Positions 1 through 8,480 are shown, numbered from the stretch's first letter. The stretch is DNA of 64,000 nucleotides from VAZQ01 sp035263865 (GCA_035263865.1 DATFQX010000216.1:1-64000), one strand, 5' to 3'. Translations and numbers: made by a program. Notes: generated from the sequence alone by a model not told the origin.

Positions 1-171
1 CTTGACGGGCGAAGTATCCTCGCCCCGCCAGCCCTCCCACGCGAGCCAAAACAGATAAAGCACCCCAGCCCAGCGTAACGCTTCGTAAAGCGGGCGCGAA
101 CTGGCAATAAGTGCCGCGAGGCCCAGCGCCGCGGCCAAGCCGCCGGTCAGCGTTGAAATCGCTACCTTATT
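1..171 (-). pseudogene. LysE/RhtB-family exporter fragment, 5'-truncated, runs off the left edge
   Basis: The minus strand is open from a TGA at 174-172 to the window edge (57 codons). It reads as transmembrane sequence containing ALGLAALIASSRPLYEALRW and then AGVLYLFWLAWEGWRG, which matches the second and third membrane segments of LysE/RhtB amino-acid exporters. The family's N-terminal segment with its PGP motif, about 40-50 residues, is absent. The sequence upstream in the coding direction is hairpin-rich and noncoding in all frames. There is no plausible ATG start. I infer a remnant that lost its 5' end. The rest of the gene lies outside the window, so an unusual internal start cannot be excluded. 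Confidence 0.45.
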
Positions 172-202
172 TCAGCCAATTAGTTCGCCGCGTTTATGGG
201 AC

Positions 203-228
203 GCCAGGCGCCTCGTTAGGCGCCTGGC
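203..228. repeat. Perfect 11-bp hairpin with CGTT loop
   Basis: GCCAGGCGCCT (203-213) pairs exactly with AGGCGCCTGGC (218-228) around a four-base loop. No T-run follows on either strand, so it is more like a repeat element than a standard intrinsic terminator. It lies just upstream of the LysE fragment. Confidence 0.6.
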
Positions 229-248
229 CTGCCGCGTTTGCAGGCCCA

Positions 249-271
249 ACCGGTGCCTCGCAAGCACCGGT
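249..271. repeat. 8-bp hairpin
   Basis: ACCGGTGC (249-256) pairs with GCACCGGT (264-271) across a seven-base loop. It is the second of two adjacent hairpins in a stretch (172-400) that holds no convincing gene. Confidence 0.5.
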
Positions 272-400
272 ACGACGCTCGGCGCTCCGCCACCCCTAAA
301 GATTCGGGGTAGCGAAGCCAAAAAGCGAAACCCGGGCGCAAAAACGCGCCGCGGGAACGAGATCGGCTGTTTGAAAAGTGAATAGGAGGGTTTCTACGCG

Positions 401-485
401 GTGCTCGTCCTCATCCCGAGGAGCGCGCGTGCGAGACGTTTCCGCAAACTTGAGCGCGCGTGCGCGCGTCTCGAAGGATGAGCAC
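401..485. repeat. Imperfect palindromic intergenic element A
   Basis: The left arm begins GTGCTCGTCCTCATCCCGAG and the right arm ends CTCGAAGGATGAGCAC. They pair in blocks (GTGCTC/GAGCAC, TCCT/AGGA, GAG/CTC) around a CG-rich core of alternating gcgcgcg. This CTCATCC...GAGGAG/CTCGAAGGATGAG pattern is typical of repeated palindromes I associate with Bradyrhizobium-type genomes. It is noncoding and lies downstream of arfB. Confidence 0.6.
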
Positions 486-500
486 GCCCCGCAGCGACTG

Positions 501-572
501 CCCTCATGCTTTGAGACGCATCGCAGCGCCCGCGGCTCGCTCGTTTCGCTGCGATGCTCCTCAGCATGAGGG
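501..572. repeat. Palindromic intergenic element B, abutting the arfB stop codon
   Basis: CCCTCATGCT (501-510) pairs exactly with AGCATGAGGG (563-572), GAG (513-515) with CTC (560-562), and GCATCGCAGCG (518-528) less its first base with CGCTGCGATGC (547-557). The element is about 72 bp and ends one base before the arfB stop codon at 575-573. It resembles element A in its GAG/CTC core and could fold at the 3' end of the arfB transcript, stabilising or terminating it. Confidence 0.65.
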
Positions 573-995
573 CTACTCGAGCGGCGGCTTGGCGCGGCGC
601 AAGCCTTTGATCGCGGCGCGGTGCTTCTTCGATTGCAGGCGGCGCTCGCGCGCGAGCCTGCTCGGCTTTGTCGGCCGTCGAGGAGCCGGCGGTACCGCGG
701 CGCGCCGGATCAAGTCCACGAGGCGTTCGCGCGCGTCGTCGCGGTTGCGCTCCTGGGTGCGATAGCGTTGCGCGTTGATCACCAGCACGCCCTCGCGCGT
801 CAGCCGTCTCCCGGCGAGCTGCTCGAGCCGCGCGCGCACGCCCTCGGGAAGGCTCGGCGAGCGCCGTACGTCGAAGCGCAACTGCACCGCGCTCGAGAGC
901 TTGTTGACGTTCTGCCCGCCGGGCCCGGAGGCGCGGATGAAATGCTCCTCGAGCTCCCCCTCGCCAATGCTGATCGATGGGGTGATGCGGATCAT
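573..995 (-). CDS. arfB: Alternative ribosome-rescue factor ArfB (peptidyl-tRNA hydrolase domain)
   Basis: This 140-residue protein has a class-I release-factor catalytic domain, with the motif ASGPGGQNVNK near residues 22-32. The GGQ triplet is the peptidyl-tRNA hydrolysis motif. The Lys/Arg-rich C-terminal tail (roughly residues 105-140, with RRLQSKKHRAAIKGLRR) is what ArfB/YaeJ inserts into the empty mRNA channel of stalled ribosomes. The length matches the family, and release factors proper would have extra domains for stop-codon recognition. It is transcribed in the same direction as the M16 genes upstream but separated by about 30 bp. It acts in the cytoplasm to release non-stop complexes. 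Confidence 0.93.
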   Translation of the reverse strand: MIRITPSISIGEGELEEHFIRASGPGGQNVNKLSSAVQLRFDVRRSPSLPEGVRARLEQLAGRRLTREGVLVINAQRYRTQERNRDDARERLVDLIRRAAVPPAPRRPTKPSRLARERRLQSKKHRAAIKGLRRAKPPLE

Positions 996-1026
996 CGCTG
1001 CGCGCGGCCCGCAAGAGGCAAATGCG

Positions 1027-2439
1027 CTACCGCGGTTCGGGCCCCCGACTGGCGGGCGTTCCCCCCGGCTTGCCGAGATGCGATCCGCCGCCGGCGCTCT
1101 CGCTCGAGCTGACCCCTTCGGGGCGGCCGACGACCGTGATGAGGAGACCGCCTTCGAGCAGCCGTTTGGCTACCCGCTTGGCGTCGGCGAGCGTGACGGC
1201 ATCGATGAGACCGCCGCGGCGCTCGATATAATCGATGCCGAGCTTGTCGAGCCGTATCTGCAGGAGCTGGCTCGCGATCCGGTTCGAGGTATCGAGCCCA
1301 AGCGCATAAGCACCCTTGAGATAAGTTTTGGCCTTGACGAACTCGGCCTCGGTCGGCCCCTCCTCGGCGAGCCGGTTGATCTCGCGCTCGATGATCTCGA
1401 TGGTTTTCGCGGTGGCGTCGGCCCGCGTCGCGGTATGGCCGAGCAACAGCGCGGTGCGATCGAGCCAGAGCAGGCTGTCGGAGATGCCGTAAGCGAGCCC
1501 GCGCTTCTCGCGCACCTCCACATAAAGGCGCGAGGAGAACGCGCCGCCGCCGAGAATGTGATTGACGATATAGGCGGCCATGAAATCGGGGTCGCTGCGG
1601 GCAATTCCCGGCCCGCCGAAATTCACCACGGCCTGCGGCACGTCGAGATGGATGACGATCCGGCGGCCCAGTCCTTGCGGAACGACCGGCGCGAGCGGCT
1701 TGAGCTCGGCCTTGGCGGGCAGCGCGCCGAAGGTGCGGTCGATGAGGGAAGCCGCGCCCACCGCGTCGATGTCGCCGACGATCGCGATCTTGAGGTTGTC
1801 GCGCGCGAACGCGCGGGCGGTGTAGGATTTCAAGTCATCGACGCTGATGTTGGGCACGGATTCGAGCGTGCCGTTTACCGGCTGTCCGTAGGGATGGCCG
1901 GGGAACGCCGTTGCCCACCAATTGCGGTTCGCCATGTCATTGGGGCTCAGCATCTCGCGCCGCAGCCGCGAGATGATCTGCGCGCGCATGCGCTCGACCG
2001 CCGCGGCGTCGAAGCGCGGCTCGGTGAGCGCGAGTCGCAGATCGTCGAACGCTTCGTCGCGATTCTCCGTGAGCGTGCGCAAGGTGCCGCGCAGATAGTC
2101 GCGTCCGGCGTGGAAGGAAAGCTCGATCGCCTTGCGTTCGAGCCGGTCGTGAAAGGCCTTGGCATCGAAGGGGCCGGCGCCGTCGTCGAGCAGGCTCGTC
2201 GCCATATTGGCGATGCCGGGCTTGTCCGGCGGGTCTTGATCGGCGCTGCCGCGGAAGGCGAATTCGACGGCGATCAGCGGCAGGGTGCGGTCGCTGACCA
2301 ACCAAGCCTCGATGCCGAGCGGGCTGACCACGCGCTCGATATTCATCGCTCGCGCCGGGAGGGCGGCAAGCGCGATGGCCGTGCCTGCCACGAGCGTGAT
2401 CAGGCCGCGCGCGGCGGCGCGGCGGGTGGAGGCGTTCAC
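1027..2439 (-). CDS. M16 family peptidase, non-catalytic partner subunit, exported
   Basis: This is a 470-residue insulinase/pitrilysin-family protein with a signal peptide (LITLVAGTAIALAALPARA near residues 13-31). The position where active M16 enzymes carry HxxEH reads MATSLLDDGAG, so zinc ligands are missing. The C-terminal half keeps the family's substrate-side motif SRLYVEVREKRGLAYGI. I chose the GTG at 2439 because it overlaps the TGA of the upstream M16 gene (GTGA), implying translational coupling; a longer reading would run through that gene. In M16B pairs the inactive subunit dimerises with the active one, and this gene order fits. It is probably periplasmic. Confidence 0.88.
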   Translation of the reverse strand: MNASTRRAAARGLITLVAGTAIALAALPARAMNIERVVSPLGIEAWLVSDRTLPLIAVEFAFRGSADQDPPDKPGIANMATSLLDDGAGPFDAKAFHDRLERKAIELSFHAGRDYLRGTLRTLTENRDEAFDDLRLALTEPRFDAAAVERMRAQIISRLRREMLSPNDMANRNWWATAFPGHPYGQPVNGTLESVPNISVDDLKSYTARAFARDNLKIAIVGDIDAVGAASLIDRTFGALPAKAELKPLAPVVPQGLGRRIVIHLDVPQAVVNFGGPGIARSDPDFMAAYIVNHILGGGAFSSRLYVEVREKRGLAYGISDSLLWLDRTALLLGHTATRADATAKTIEIIEREINRLAEEGPTEAEFVKAKTYLKGAYALGLDTSNRIASQLLQIRLDKLGIDYIERRGGLIDAVTLADAKRVAKRLLEGGLLITVVGRPEGVSSSESAGGGSHLGKPGGTPASRGPEPR

Positions 2440-3794
2440 GAGCGCTTCTCCTGGGCCTGGGCGTCCTTGACGAGATAGCCGGTCACCGAGCGGCGCTTGT
2501 CGAGCCAGCGGCGGGCTGCATCCTGCACCGCCTGTGCGCTGACCAGCCGGATGCGATCGGGCCAGGTGCGCACTTGCTCGACGCTCGCGCCGGTTACGAG
2601 CGAGGAGCCATACCACTGCGCCAGCGCCCGCTGATTGTCGTTGGCGTAGATTGCGTCGGCGATCATCCGGTTCTTGGAGCGCTCGAGCTCTTCGGCGGTG
2701 ACGCCGTTCTCGACGACGTCGGCGAGCACTACGTCGATCGCCCCTTCGAGCTGCGGCAGGCTTACTTCGGGCTTGGGCGTTGCGTATACGCTCAAGCGCG
2801 TATTGTCGACAGCGGTGCCGTCGTAGTTTGCGCCCGCGTTGACCGCGATGGCCTTGTCCACCACCAGCACCTCATAGAGACGGCTGTTCTCGCCGCGGCC
2901 GAGAATGTGCGCCAGCACATCGAGCGCTTCGCTCTCGCCCGGCCGCGCGCTCGTGCTCGAGGGAACCAGATAATAGCGGCTGAGACTGGGCTGAGTGACA
3001 CGCGCGTCGGCGAGCGTGACCGTGCGGGCAGCCTCCTGCACCGGCTCCTGCGGGCGAATACGCGGCTTGACTTCGGCGATGCGAGGGACCTGGCCATAGG
3101 TTTCTTGCGCGAGCGCACGCGCGTCCTCGGGCGTCACATCACCGGCTATGACGACGATCGCGTTATTGGGCGTGTAAAAGCGCCGGTAGAAATCCAGAGC
3201 AGCCTCGCGGTCGAGCTGCTCGATTTCTTGTCGCCAGCCGATCACAGGGCGGCCGTAGGGATGGTTGAGATAGAGCGCAGCGTCCATCTGCTCGCCGAGC
3301 CGCGTGGCGGGATTGTTGCCGACGCGCATGTTGTATTCTTCCAGCACGACATTGAGCTCGGGCCGCACCACGTCGTCGGTGAGCACCAATCCGGTCATGC
3401 GGTCGGCCTCGAACTCCATCATGCGCTTGAGCTCGTCGCGCGGCACGCGCTGGAAATAGCCCGTATAGTCGGCGGCGGTGAACGCGTTCTCCTGCCCGCC
3501 GATGGTGGCCACGACCTGCGAGAAGCGTCCCAAGGGATTTTTGGCCGTGCCCTTGAACATGAGATGTTCGAGGAAGTGGGCAAGCCCCGACGTGCCCGGC
3601 GTCTCGTCGGCCGAGCCGACCTTGTACCAGACCATATGCGTGACGATCGGCGCGCGATGATCGGGAATCACTACGACCTCGAGACCGTTCGACAGCGTAA
3701 AATGGGTGACCTGGGGGCCGATGCCGGCTTGCGCGGGAGCGGCGAGCACTACAGCGGCCAGCGCGGCAATGGAGAGGATCGATCTGTAAGGCAC
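2436..3794 (-). CDS. M16 family zinc peptidase, catalytic subunit, exported
   Basis: This 452-residue protein has a signal peptide ending in APAQA and the inverted zinc motif HFLEH at about residues 73-77 (LAHFLEHLMFKGT). A downstream glutamate in VVLEEYNMR is the expected third metal ligand. Both M16 domains are present, giving the usual two-domain length. I chose the GTG at 3794 because it starts directly before the hydrophobic signal, although an open frame extends to 3968. It overlaps the inactive partner by four bases. The pair likely forms a periplasmic heterodimer that degrades peptides. The natural substrate is unknown. Confidence 0.9.
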   Translation of the reverse strand: MPYRSILSIAALAAVVLAAPAQAGIGPQVTHFTLSNGLEVVVIPDHRAPIVTHMVWYKVGSADETPGTSGLAHFLEHLMFKGTAKNPLGRFSQVVATIGGQENAFTAADYTGYFQRVPRDELKRMMEFEADRMTGLVLTDDVVRPELNVVLEEYNMRVGNNPATRLGEQMDAALYLNHPYGRPVIGWRQEIEQLDREAALDFYRRFYTPNNAIVVIAGDVTPEDARALAQETYGQVPRIAEVKPRIRPQEPVQEAARTVTLADARVTQPSLSRYYLVPSSTSARPGESEALDVLAHILGRGENSRLYEVLVVDKAIAVNAGANYDGTAVDNTRLSVYATPKPEVSLPQLEGAIDVVLADVVENGVTAEELERSKNRMIADAIYANDNQRALAQWYGSSLVTGASVEQVRTWPDRIRLVSAQAVQDAARRWLDKRRSVTGYLVKDAQAQEKRS

Positions 3795-3953
3795 GAACTT
3801 GCTCTCGTGGGATTGTCGCCCCCACGATGCCACGTTCCGGCGAGGGAACGCGAGCGCAAACCTCCACTGGCGCTGGGCAAATGTGGATGGGACGTCTTGT
3901 CGCGGAAAGTTCCGTGTGGCGCCACCGCGCATTGAGGTTGACCTATCTAAGCC

Positions 3954-4014
3954 GTCATGGCCGGGCATCAGCGCGTTTACGCGCGTCTTCGACGCGCTTC
4001 TGCCCGGCCATGAC
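3954..4014. repeat. Palindromic intergenic element C, two nested perfect stems
   Basis: GTCATGGCCGGGCA (3954-3967) pairs perfectly with TGCCCGGCCATGAC (4001-4014). Inside it GCGCGTC (3981-3987) pairs with GACGCGC (3991-3997) around a TTC loop. It lies between the exported protein gene and the M16 operon. GTCATGGCCGGGC palindromes are common in rhizobial intergenic DNA. No T-run follows, so it is more likely a REP-like element than an intrinsic terminator. Confidence 0.7.
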
Positions 4015-4046
4015 GCCGCAGATGGGTCAAGAGGCGATGGCCGTCG

Positions 4047-4778
4047 CTATTTACTGCCCGATACGAGCCGGTCCTCCAGCGTCGTGGCTTTGCGCTTGTC
4101 CTCGACGCCGACCCCGTAGGGGTAATTCGGCGAGGGGGTCTGATAGCCGGTGGGCGGCGCAGTCATTGCCTCGCGCGGCGGCTCGCCGGTGAACGGCGCC
4201 TCCTCCGGCTGCGAGGCACCAAAGGTCGAGAGCACCGAGCCCCAAAGCTTTTTGGTTTTGGTGCCGAGATCGGAGGGCATCATTGGACGCTGGCTGTCCT
4301 CGGCGGTGGCGCCGATGCCTTTCTCGCCGCTTCCTTTCGCGGCGCGGCCGGGCTTGTCGAGTTCGTCCGGCCGCAGCGCCCGCTGATCCTCTTCCACGGA
4401 GAAATTCCCCTTCAGCCGCGCCTTTTCAGCCGCGGTTGCCTCCTTGCGGCGTTTGACGTCCGGGTCCTTGGGCCACGCCGGCGTTTTGGCCGCAACCTCG
4501 TCTTCGCTGCGCGGCGGCGGCAGATTCCGGGTAGGCGGCACCACCAGCGGCGCGCGCTCGCGGTAGTCGATGCCTTCCTGGCCGTCCCTCCGCAGCCCCA
4601 GATCCTTCATGAAGCCGCGCAAGATCTTGGTGTCGAGGGGAACGTCCTCGTCGTCGTCATCGGCAGCGCGGGCGCAGCCCGCGCTCCACGCGATCGCGAT
4701 GGCCAGCGTGACGGCCGCGGCGGCGGACACGCGCCGCAGCCTCCCCCGTTGTCGCTCCCGCATAGCTATCCCCTTCAA
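4047..4778 (-). CDS. Exported protein of unknown function, possibly BamF/DUF3035-like
   Basis: This 243-residue protein begins with a basic n-region and a hydrophobic segment (VTLAIAIAWSAGCARA), so it is exported. The cysteine suggests a possible but non-canonical lipobox (SAGC). The mature part is Pro- and charge-rich and contains IDYRERAPLVVPPTRNLPPP. That run resembles the 'raPLvlPP...LPpP' signature of DUF3035, an outer-membrane BAM-complex lipoprotein family in alphaproteobacteria that, as I recall, also lies next to lspA and M16 peptidase genes. The rest is low-complexity and the match is distant. Starts at 4778 or 4763 are both possible. Confidence 0.7.
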   Translation of the reverse strand: MKGIAMRERQRGRLRRVSAAAAVTLAIAIAWSAGCARAADDDDEDVPLDTKILRGFMKDLGLRRDGQEGIDYRERAPLVVPPTRNLPPPRSEDEVAAKTPAWPKDPDVKRRKEATAAEKARLKGNFSVEEDQRALRPDELDKPGRAAKGSGEKGIGATAEDSQRPMMPSDLGTKTKKLWGSVLSTFGASQPEEAPFTGEPPREAMTAPPTGYQTPSPNYPYGVGVEDKRKATTLEDRLVSGSK

Positions 4779-4824
4779 ATGACGGCGAAATGTGCCGTCT
4801 CCCCATGGGGCATTGTGGCCAGGA

Positions 4825-5376
4825 TCAGGGCGCTTTTGCGGCGCGGGTGCCGATCAGAGTCTCGAACAGGAGCCCGACCACCCCCGCGACGATGGCGACG
4901 TCCGCCAGATTAAAAACGTACCAATTGAAGCTGAAAGTGGCCGTGGTGACGTGAAAGAGGACGAAATCGGCGACCGCCCCATAAGCAAGGCGGTCGATGG
5001 CGTTGCCGATCGCCCCCCCGATGATGAGCCCGAGGCTGAGCGCCGCGAGCCGCGAAGAGGTGCGTGCCAGCCATATCCACAGCAAAACCACCGCGACGGC
5101 CTTGAGCGCCAGCAGCGCCCCTTGCCCGAACGGCCCCTGCTGCCGAAAGAGCCCATAGCTGATGCCGGTGTTCCAGGTGAGCACCAGATCGAGAAACGGG
5201 GTGAGCCGCACGATGCCCCGCGCAGGCAGATCGAGGCCGAACAGGAGCCAGAGTTTGGCCGCCTGATCGACAGCCGCCGTGACTGCGGCGACGGCGAGCG
5301 CGAATCGAGTGAGTGGCCCCCAAAGGTAGGAGCCGCGCGATTGCATCTGCACGCCGAGGGGCTCCGTCACTTTCAT
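4825..5376 (-). CDS. lspA: Lipoprotein signal peptidase (signal peptidase II)
   Basis: This inner-membrane aspartyl protease cleaves prolipoprotein signal peptides after lipid modification by Lgt (encoded at 35.8 kb). There are four hydrophobic segments. The catalytic aspartates sit in GNAIDRL (Asp128) and FNLADVAI (Asp159), with the family motif WNTGISYG near residue 69. The product is 183 residues. I chose the ATG at 5376 because it overlaps the ileS stop codon (ATGA), and the longer reading adds nine residues inside ileS. The ileS-lspA order is common in bacteria and suggests co-transcription. Confidence 0.95.
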   Translation of the reverse strand: MKVTEPLGVQMQSRGSYLWGPLTRFALAVAAVTAAVDQAAKLWLLFGLDLPARGIVRLTPFLDLVLTWNTGISYGLFRQQGPFGQGALLALKAVAVVLLWIWLARTSSRLAALSLGLIIGGAIGNAIDRLAYGAVADFVLFHVTTATFSFNWYVFNLADVAIVAGVVGLLFETLIGTRAAKAP

Positions 5377-8300
5377 TCCGCCGCTTTGCGCATCGCCTCC
5401 CATTCGCGCAGCGCCTGCGCGTCGCGCGGGGAGACGTCGGGGTAGGCGGGATCAGAGCCGACGCTCGGCAAAATCTTCCACGAGCGCGCGCATTTTTTTC
5501 CCTGCGCGAGCCCAACCACGACGGCGACGTCCTTGACGTCCTCGAGCCGGAACGCGTCGGGCGGGCCCTCGCCCTGCACCAGCGTCGCCGCCGAGGTGAT
5601 CGCGACCTCCGCCAGGTCGAGATCGACGAGCGCCGCGAACAGCTCAGGATCCGAAACGAACACAACTGGCGCCGCCTCGAGGGAAGAGCCGATACGCTTA
5701 TGCGCGCGCTCGATCTCGAGCGCACCGGTGACGACGCGCCGCACGTTGCGCACCCGCCGCCATCTCTCAGCCAGCGGGTCATCGCGCCACTCGGACGGCA
5801 CCTCGGGGAAACCTTCGAGGTGCACGGAGCCTTCAGCCGACGGGTGCCGCGCGAGCCACGCCTCCTCGGCGGTGAACGGCAGCATCGGCGCGAGCCACGT
5901 CACGGTGGCATGGAAGAGATGGTCGAGCACGGTCAGGCAGGCCTTGCGCGTCACCGAAGAGATCGGGTCGCAATAGAGCACATCCTTGCGGATGTCGAAG
6001 TAGAAGGCGGAAAGCTCGCTGGTCATGAAGGCGTTGAGGGCGGCGAAAATGCGCTTGTAGTCGAAATCGGCGTAGGCCTGGCGGACGAGGCGGTCGAGCT
6101 CGACGAGCCGATGCAGCATGAGCCGCTCCAGCTCGGGCATTTGCGCGAGCGCGATGCGGTCTTCCTCGCGCAAATGCGCGAGCGAGCCCAGCATCCAACG
6201 GATGGTGTTGCGCAGCTTGCGATACGTTTCGACCGTGGTCTTAAGGATTTCCGGCCCGATGCGCAGGTCGTCGGCGTAGTCGGACGCGCACACCCACAGC
6301 CGCAGGATATCGGCGCCGGATTGCCTGATCACGTCTTGCGGCGCCGTCACGTTGCCGAGCGACTTCGACATCTTGCGCCCGTCCTCGTCGAGCACGAAGC
6401 CATGCGTGAGCACCACGTCGAAGGGGGCGCGAGCGCGCGTGCCGCAGGATTCAAGCAGCGAGGACTGGAACCAGCCGCGGTGCTGGTCCGAGCCTTCGAG
6501 ATACATCACGGTGTCGGGACCACCGTCTCGCTTGCGCTTGATTCCGGCGAGCGAGGGAAAGTGCGCGGGATCTTCCAAGACGAAGGCGTGGGTCGAGCCG
6601 GAATCGAACCAGACATCGAGAATGTCGTCGACCTTCTGCCAATCCTCGTTGGCGAGCTCGCCGAGAAAGCGCTCGCGCGCGCCCGGCTGATACCAGGCGT
6701 CGGCGCCTTCGCGCTCGAAGGCCTCGGCGATGCGCGCGTTGACCCGCGGGTCGTTGAGGATCTCGACCGCGCCGTCGCCCTTCTCGCGCACGAAGACCGT
6801 GATCGGAACGCCCCAGGCGCGCTGGCGCGAGATCACCCAGTCCGGCCGGCTCTCGATCATGCCGCGAATGCGGTTCTCGCCCTGCTCGGGCACCCAGCGG
6901 GTGACCGCAATCGCGGCAAGTGCGCGATTGCGCAGCGTGTCCTCCTCGACCTCTACTCCATCTTCTCCAAAGGCTAGCGGATCGTCTCTATTCACTTTGA
7001 TTGGAATAAGTTTGCGAGCCTCGATGATGGGATAATCCATCGCGATGAACCATTGCGGCGTGTTGCGGAAGATCACCGGCTTCTTCGAGCGCCAGGAATG
7101 CGGATACTGATGTTTGAGCTTTCCGCGCGCGATCAGCATGCCGGCGTCGATCAGCGCCTTGATGACGGCGTCGTTGGCGTCGCCCTTTTCGCCGGAGTCG
7201 GTGATCACGCGCTTGCCGGCAAAGCCCGGCGCATGGGCGGTGAACGCGCCGTTCTCGTTGACGGTGTATGGGATGGCTGTCTCGATGCCTTGCTCCTGAA
7301 GCCAGCGAGCATGTTCCATCCACACGTCGAAGTCCTCGCGGCCGTGGCCAGGCGCGGTGTGCACGAACCCAGTGCCGGTCTCGTCTGTGACGTGATCGCC
7401 AGGGATCAGCGGAACAATGAAATCATATCCGCCGAGCTTTCTTAGCGGATGACTGCAGATCACAGATAATGTCGAATGACCCTCATCAAAAGAAAAGCGA
7501 TGCAGCTCATTGTAGGCCGTTACTCGTGCTTCCTTGAAGACGTCAGTTGCTCGTCCAACGGCTAGGACGAAACGGTCGCCCCGTTTGGCCCAATTCCCGG
7601 CGGGCGCATCCGTTACCTCGTAAAGTCCGTATTCGATATCCAAAGAAAAGCTAATTGCGCGGTTGCCGGGAATTGTCCACGGAGTAGTGGTCCAGATAAG
7701 GACAGCGCTACTCAGGAGATCGTTCGCAAGCTTGCGCTGTTTGGCAACGATCTGTGCCGTTGCCTCTGGGTGAAAATCGCTGAGTTCGACCTTGGTGATG
7801 GGAAACTTCACCCACACCTGGTCCGACACATAGTCCTCGTACTCGATTTCGGCCTCGGCCAGCGCGGTCTTCTCCACCACCGACCACATCACCGGTTTCG
7901 AGCCGCGATAGAGCGTGCCGTTCTGCGCGAATTTCATGATTTCGCGCGCGATCTGCGCCTCGGCGGCGAAGTCCATCGTGGTATAGGGGTGATCCCAATC
8001 GCCCTCGACCCCGAGCCGCTCGAATTCCTCGCGCTGCACCTCGAGCCAGTGCTGCGCGTAGGCGCGGCACTCTTTGCGGAACGCGATCATCGCTCGCGGA
8101 TGCGAGAGGTTCGGCTTCGCCTTGTTCTTCGCGCGGTAATTTTCCTCCTCGATCTTCCACTCGATGGGCAAGCCGTGGCAGTCCCAGCCCGGCACGTAAT
8201 TGGAATCGTAACCGAGCATCTGCTGGCTTCGCGTCACCACGTCCTTGAGGATCTTGTTGAGGGCGTGGCCGATATGGATGTTGCCGTTGGCGTAGGGCGG

Positions 8301-8480
8301 CCCGTCGTGGAGGATGAATTTCGCACGGCCGCGCGCGGCTGCGCGCAGGCGCTGATAGAGGTCGAGCTTCTGCCAGCGCGCGAGGATGTCCGGCTCCTTT
8401 TGCGGGAGCCCAGCGCGCATGGGAAAATCGGTCTTGGGTAGAAATAGAGTCTCGCTGTAATCGCGGGCGGCGTCGGTCAT
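5373..8480 (-). CDS. ileS: Isoleucine--tRNA ligase
   Basis: This 1035-residue class-I aminoacyl-tRNA synthetase charges tRNA-Ile. It has the HIGH motif at 69-72 (GNIHIGH), the CP1 editing domain with its Thr-rich peptide WTTTPWTIPGN near 263-273, the GTGFVHTAPGHG segment near 369-380, and KMSKS at 703-707. The C-terminal zinc finger of many IleRS enzymes is degenerate, with one cysteine left (CARSWKILPSVGSDP), as in relatives from this order. Codons for about residues 237-347 and 487-508 are visibly less GC-rich than the rest. The start is the ATG before TDAARDYSETLFLP, giving the usual N-terminus. Confidence 0.97.
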   Translation of the reverse strand: MTDAARDYSETLFLPKTDFPMRAGLPQKEPDILARWQKLDLYQRLRAAARGRAKFILHDGPPYANGNIHIGHALNKILKDVVTRSQQMLGYDSNYVPGWDCHGLPIEWKIEEENYRAKNKAKPNLSHPRAMIAFRKECRAYAQHWLEVQREEFERLGVEGDWDHPYTTMDFAAEAQIAREIMKFAQNGTLYRGSKPVMWSVVEKTALAEAEIEYEDYVSDQVWVKFPITKVELSDFHPEATAQIVAKQRKLANDLLSSAVLIWTTTPWTIPGNRAISFSLDIEYGLYEVTDAPAGNWAKRGDRFVLAVGRATDVFKEARVTAYNELHRFSFDEGHSTLSVICSHPLRKLGGYDFIVPLIPGDHVTDETGTGFVHTAPGHGREDFDVWMEHARWLQEQGIETAIPYTVNENGAFTAHAPGFAGKRVITDSGEKGDANDAVIKALIDAGMLIARGKLKHQYPHSWRSKKPVIFRNTPQWFIAMDYPIIEARKLIPIKVNRDDPLAFGEDGVEVEEDTLRNRALAAIAVTRWVPEQGENRIRGMIESRPDWVISRQRAWGVPITVFVREKGDGAVEILNDPRVNARIAEAFEREGADAWYQPGARERFLGELANEDWQKVDDILDVWFDSGSTHAFVLEDPAHFPSLAGIKRKRDGGPDTVMYLEGSDQHRGWFQSSLLESCGTRARAPFDVVLTHGFVLDEDGRKMSKSLGNVTAPQDVIRQSGADILRLWVCASDYADDLRIGPEILKTTVETYRKLRNTIRWMLGSLAHLREEDRIALAQMPELERLMLHRLVELDRLVRQAYADFDYKRIFAALNAFMTSELSAFYFDIRKDVLYCDPISSVTRKACLTVLDHLFHATVTWLAPMLPFTAEEAWLARHPSAEGSVHLEGFPEVPSEWRDDPLAERWRRVRNVRRVVTGALEIERAHKRIGSSLEAAPVVFVSDPELFAALVDLDLAEVAITSAATLVQGEGPPDAFRLEDVKDVAVVVGLAQGKKCARSWKILPSVGSDPAYPDVSPRDAQALREWEAMRKAAE

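Noticed and set aside
775..2478. A long plus-strand open frame opposite the M16 gene
   Set aside because: It is antisense to a clear M16 peptidase, has no family features and arises from high GC, which removes stop codons in shadow frames.
5313..6977. A long plus-strand open frame opposite ileS
   Set aside because: IleS motifs on the minus strand explain the sequence. The plus-strand product is Arg/His-rich without any fold signature.
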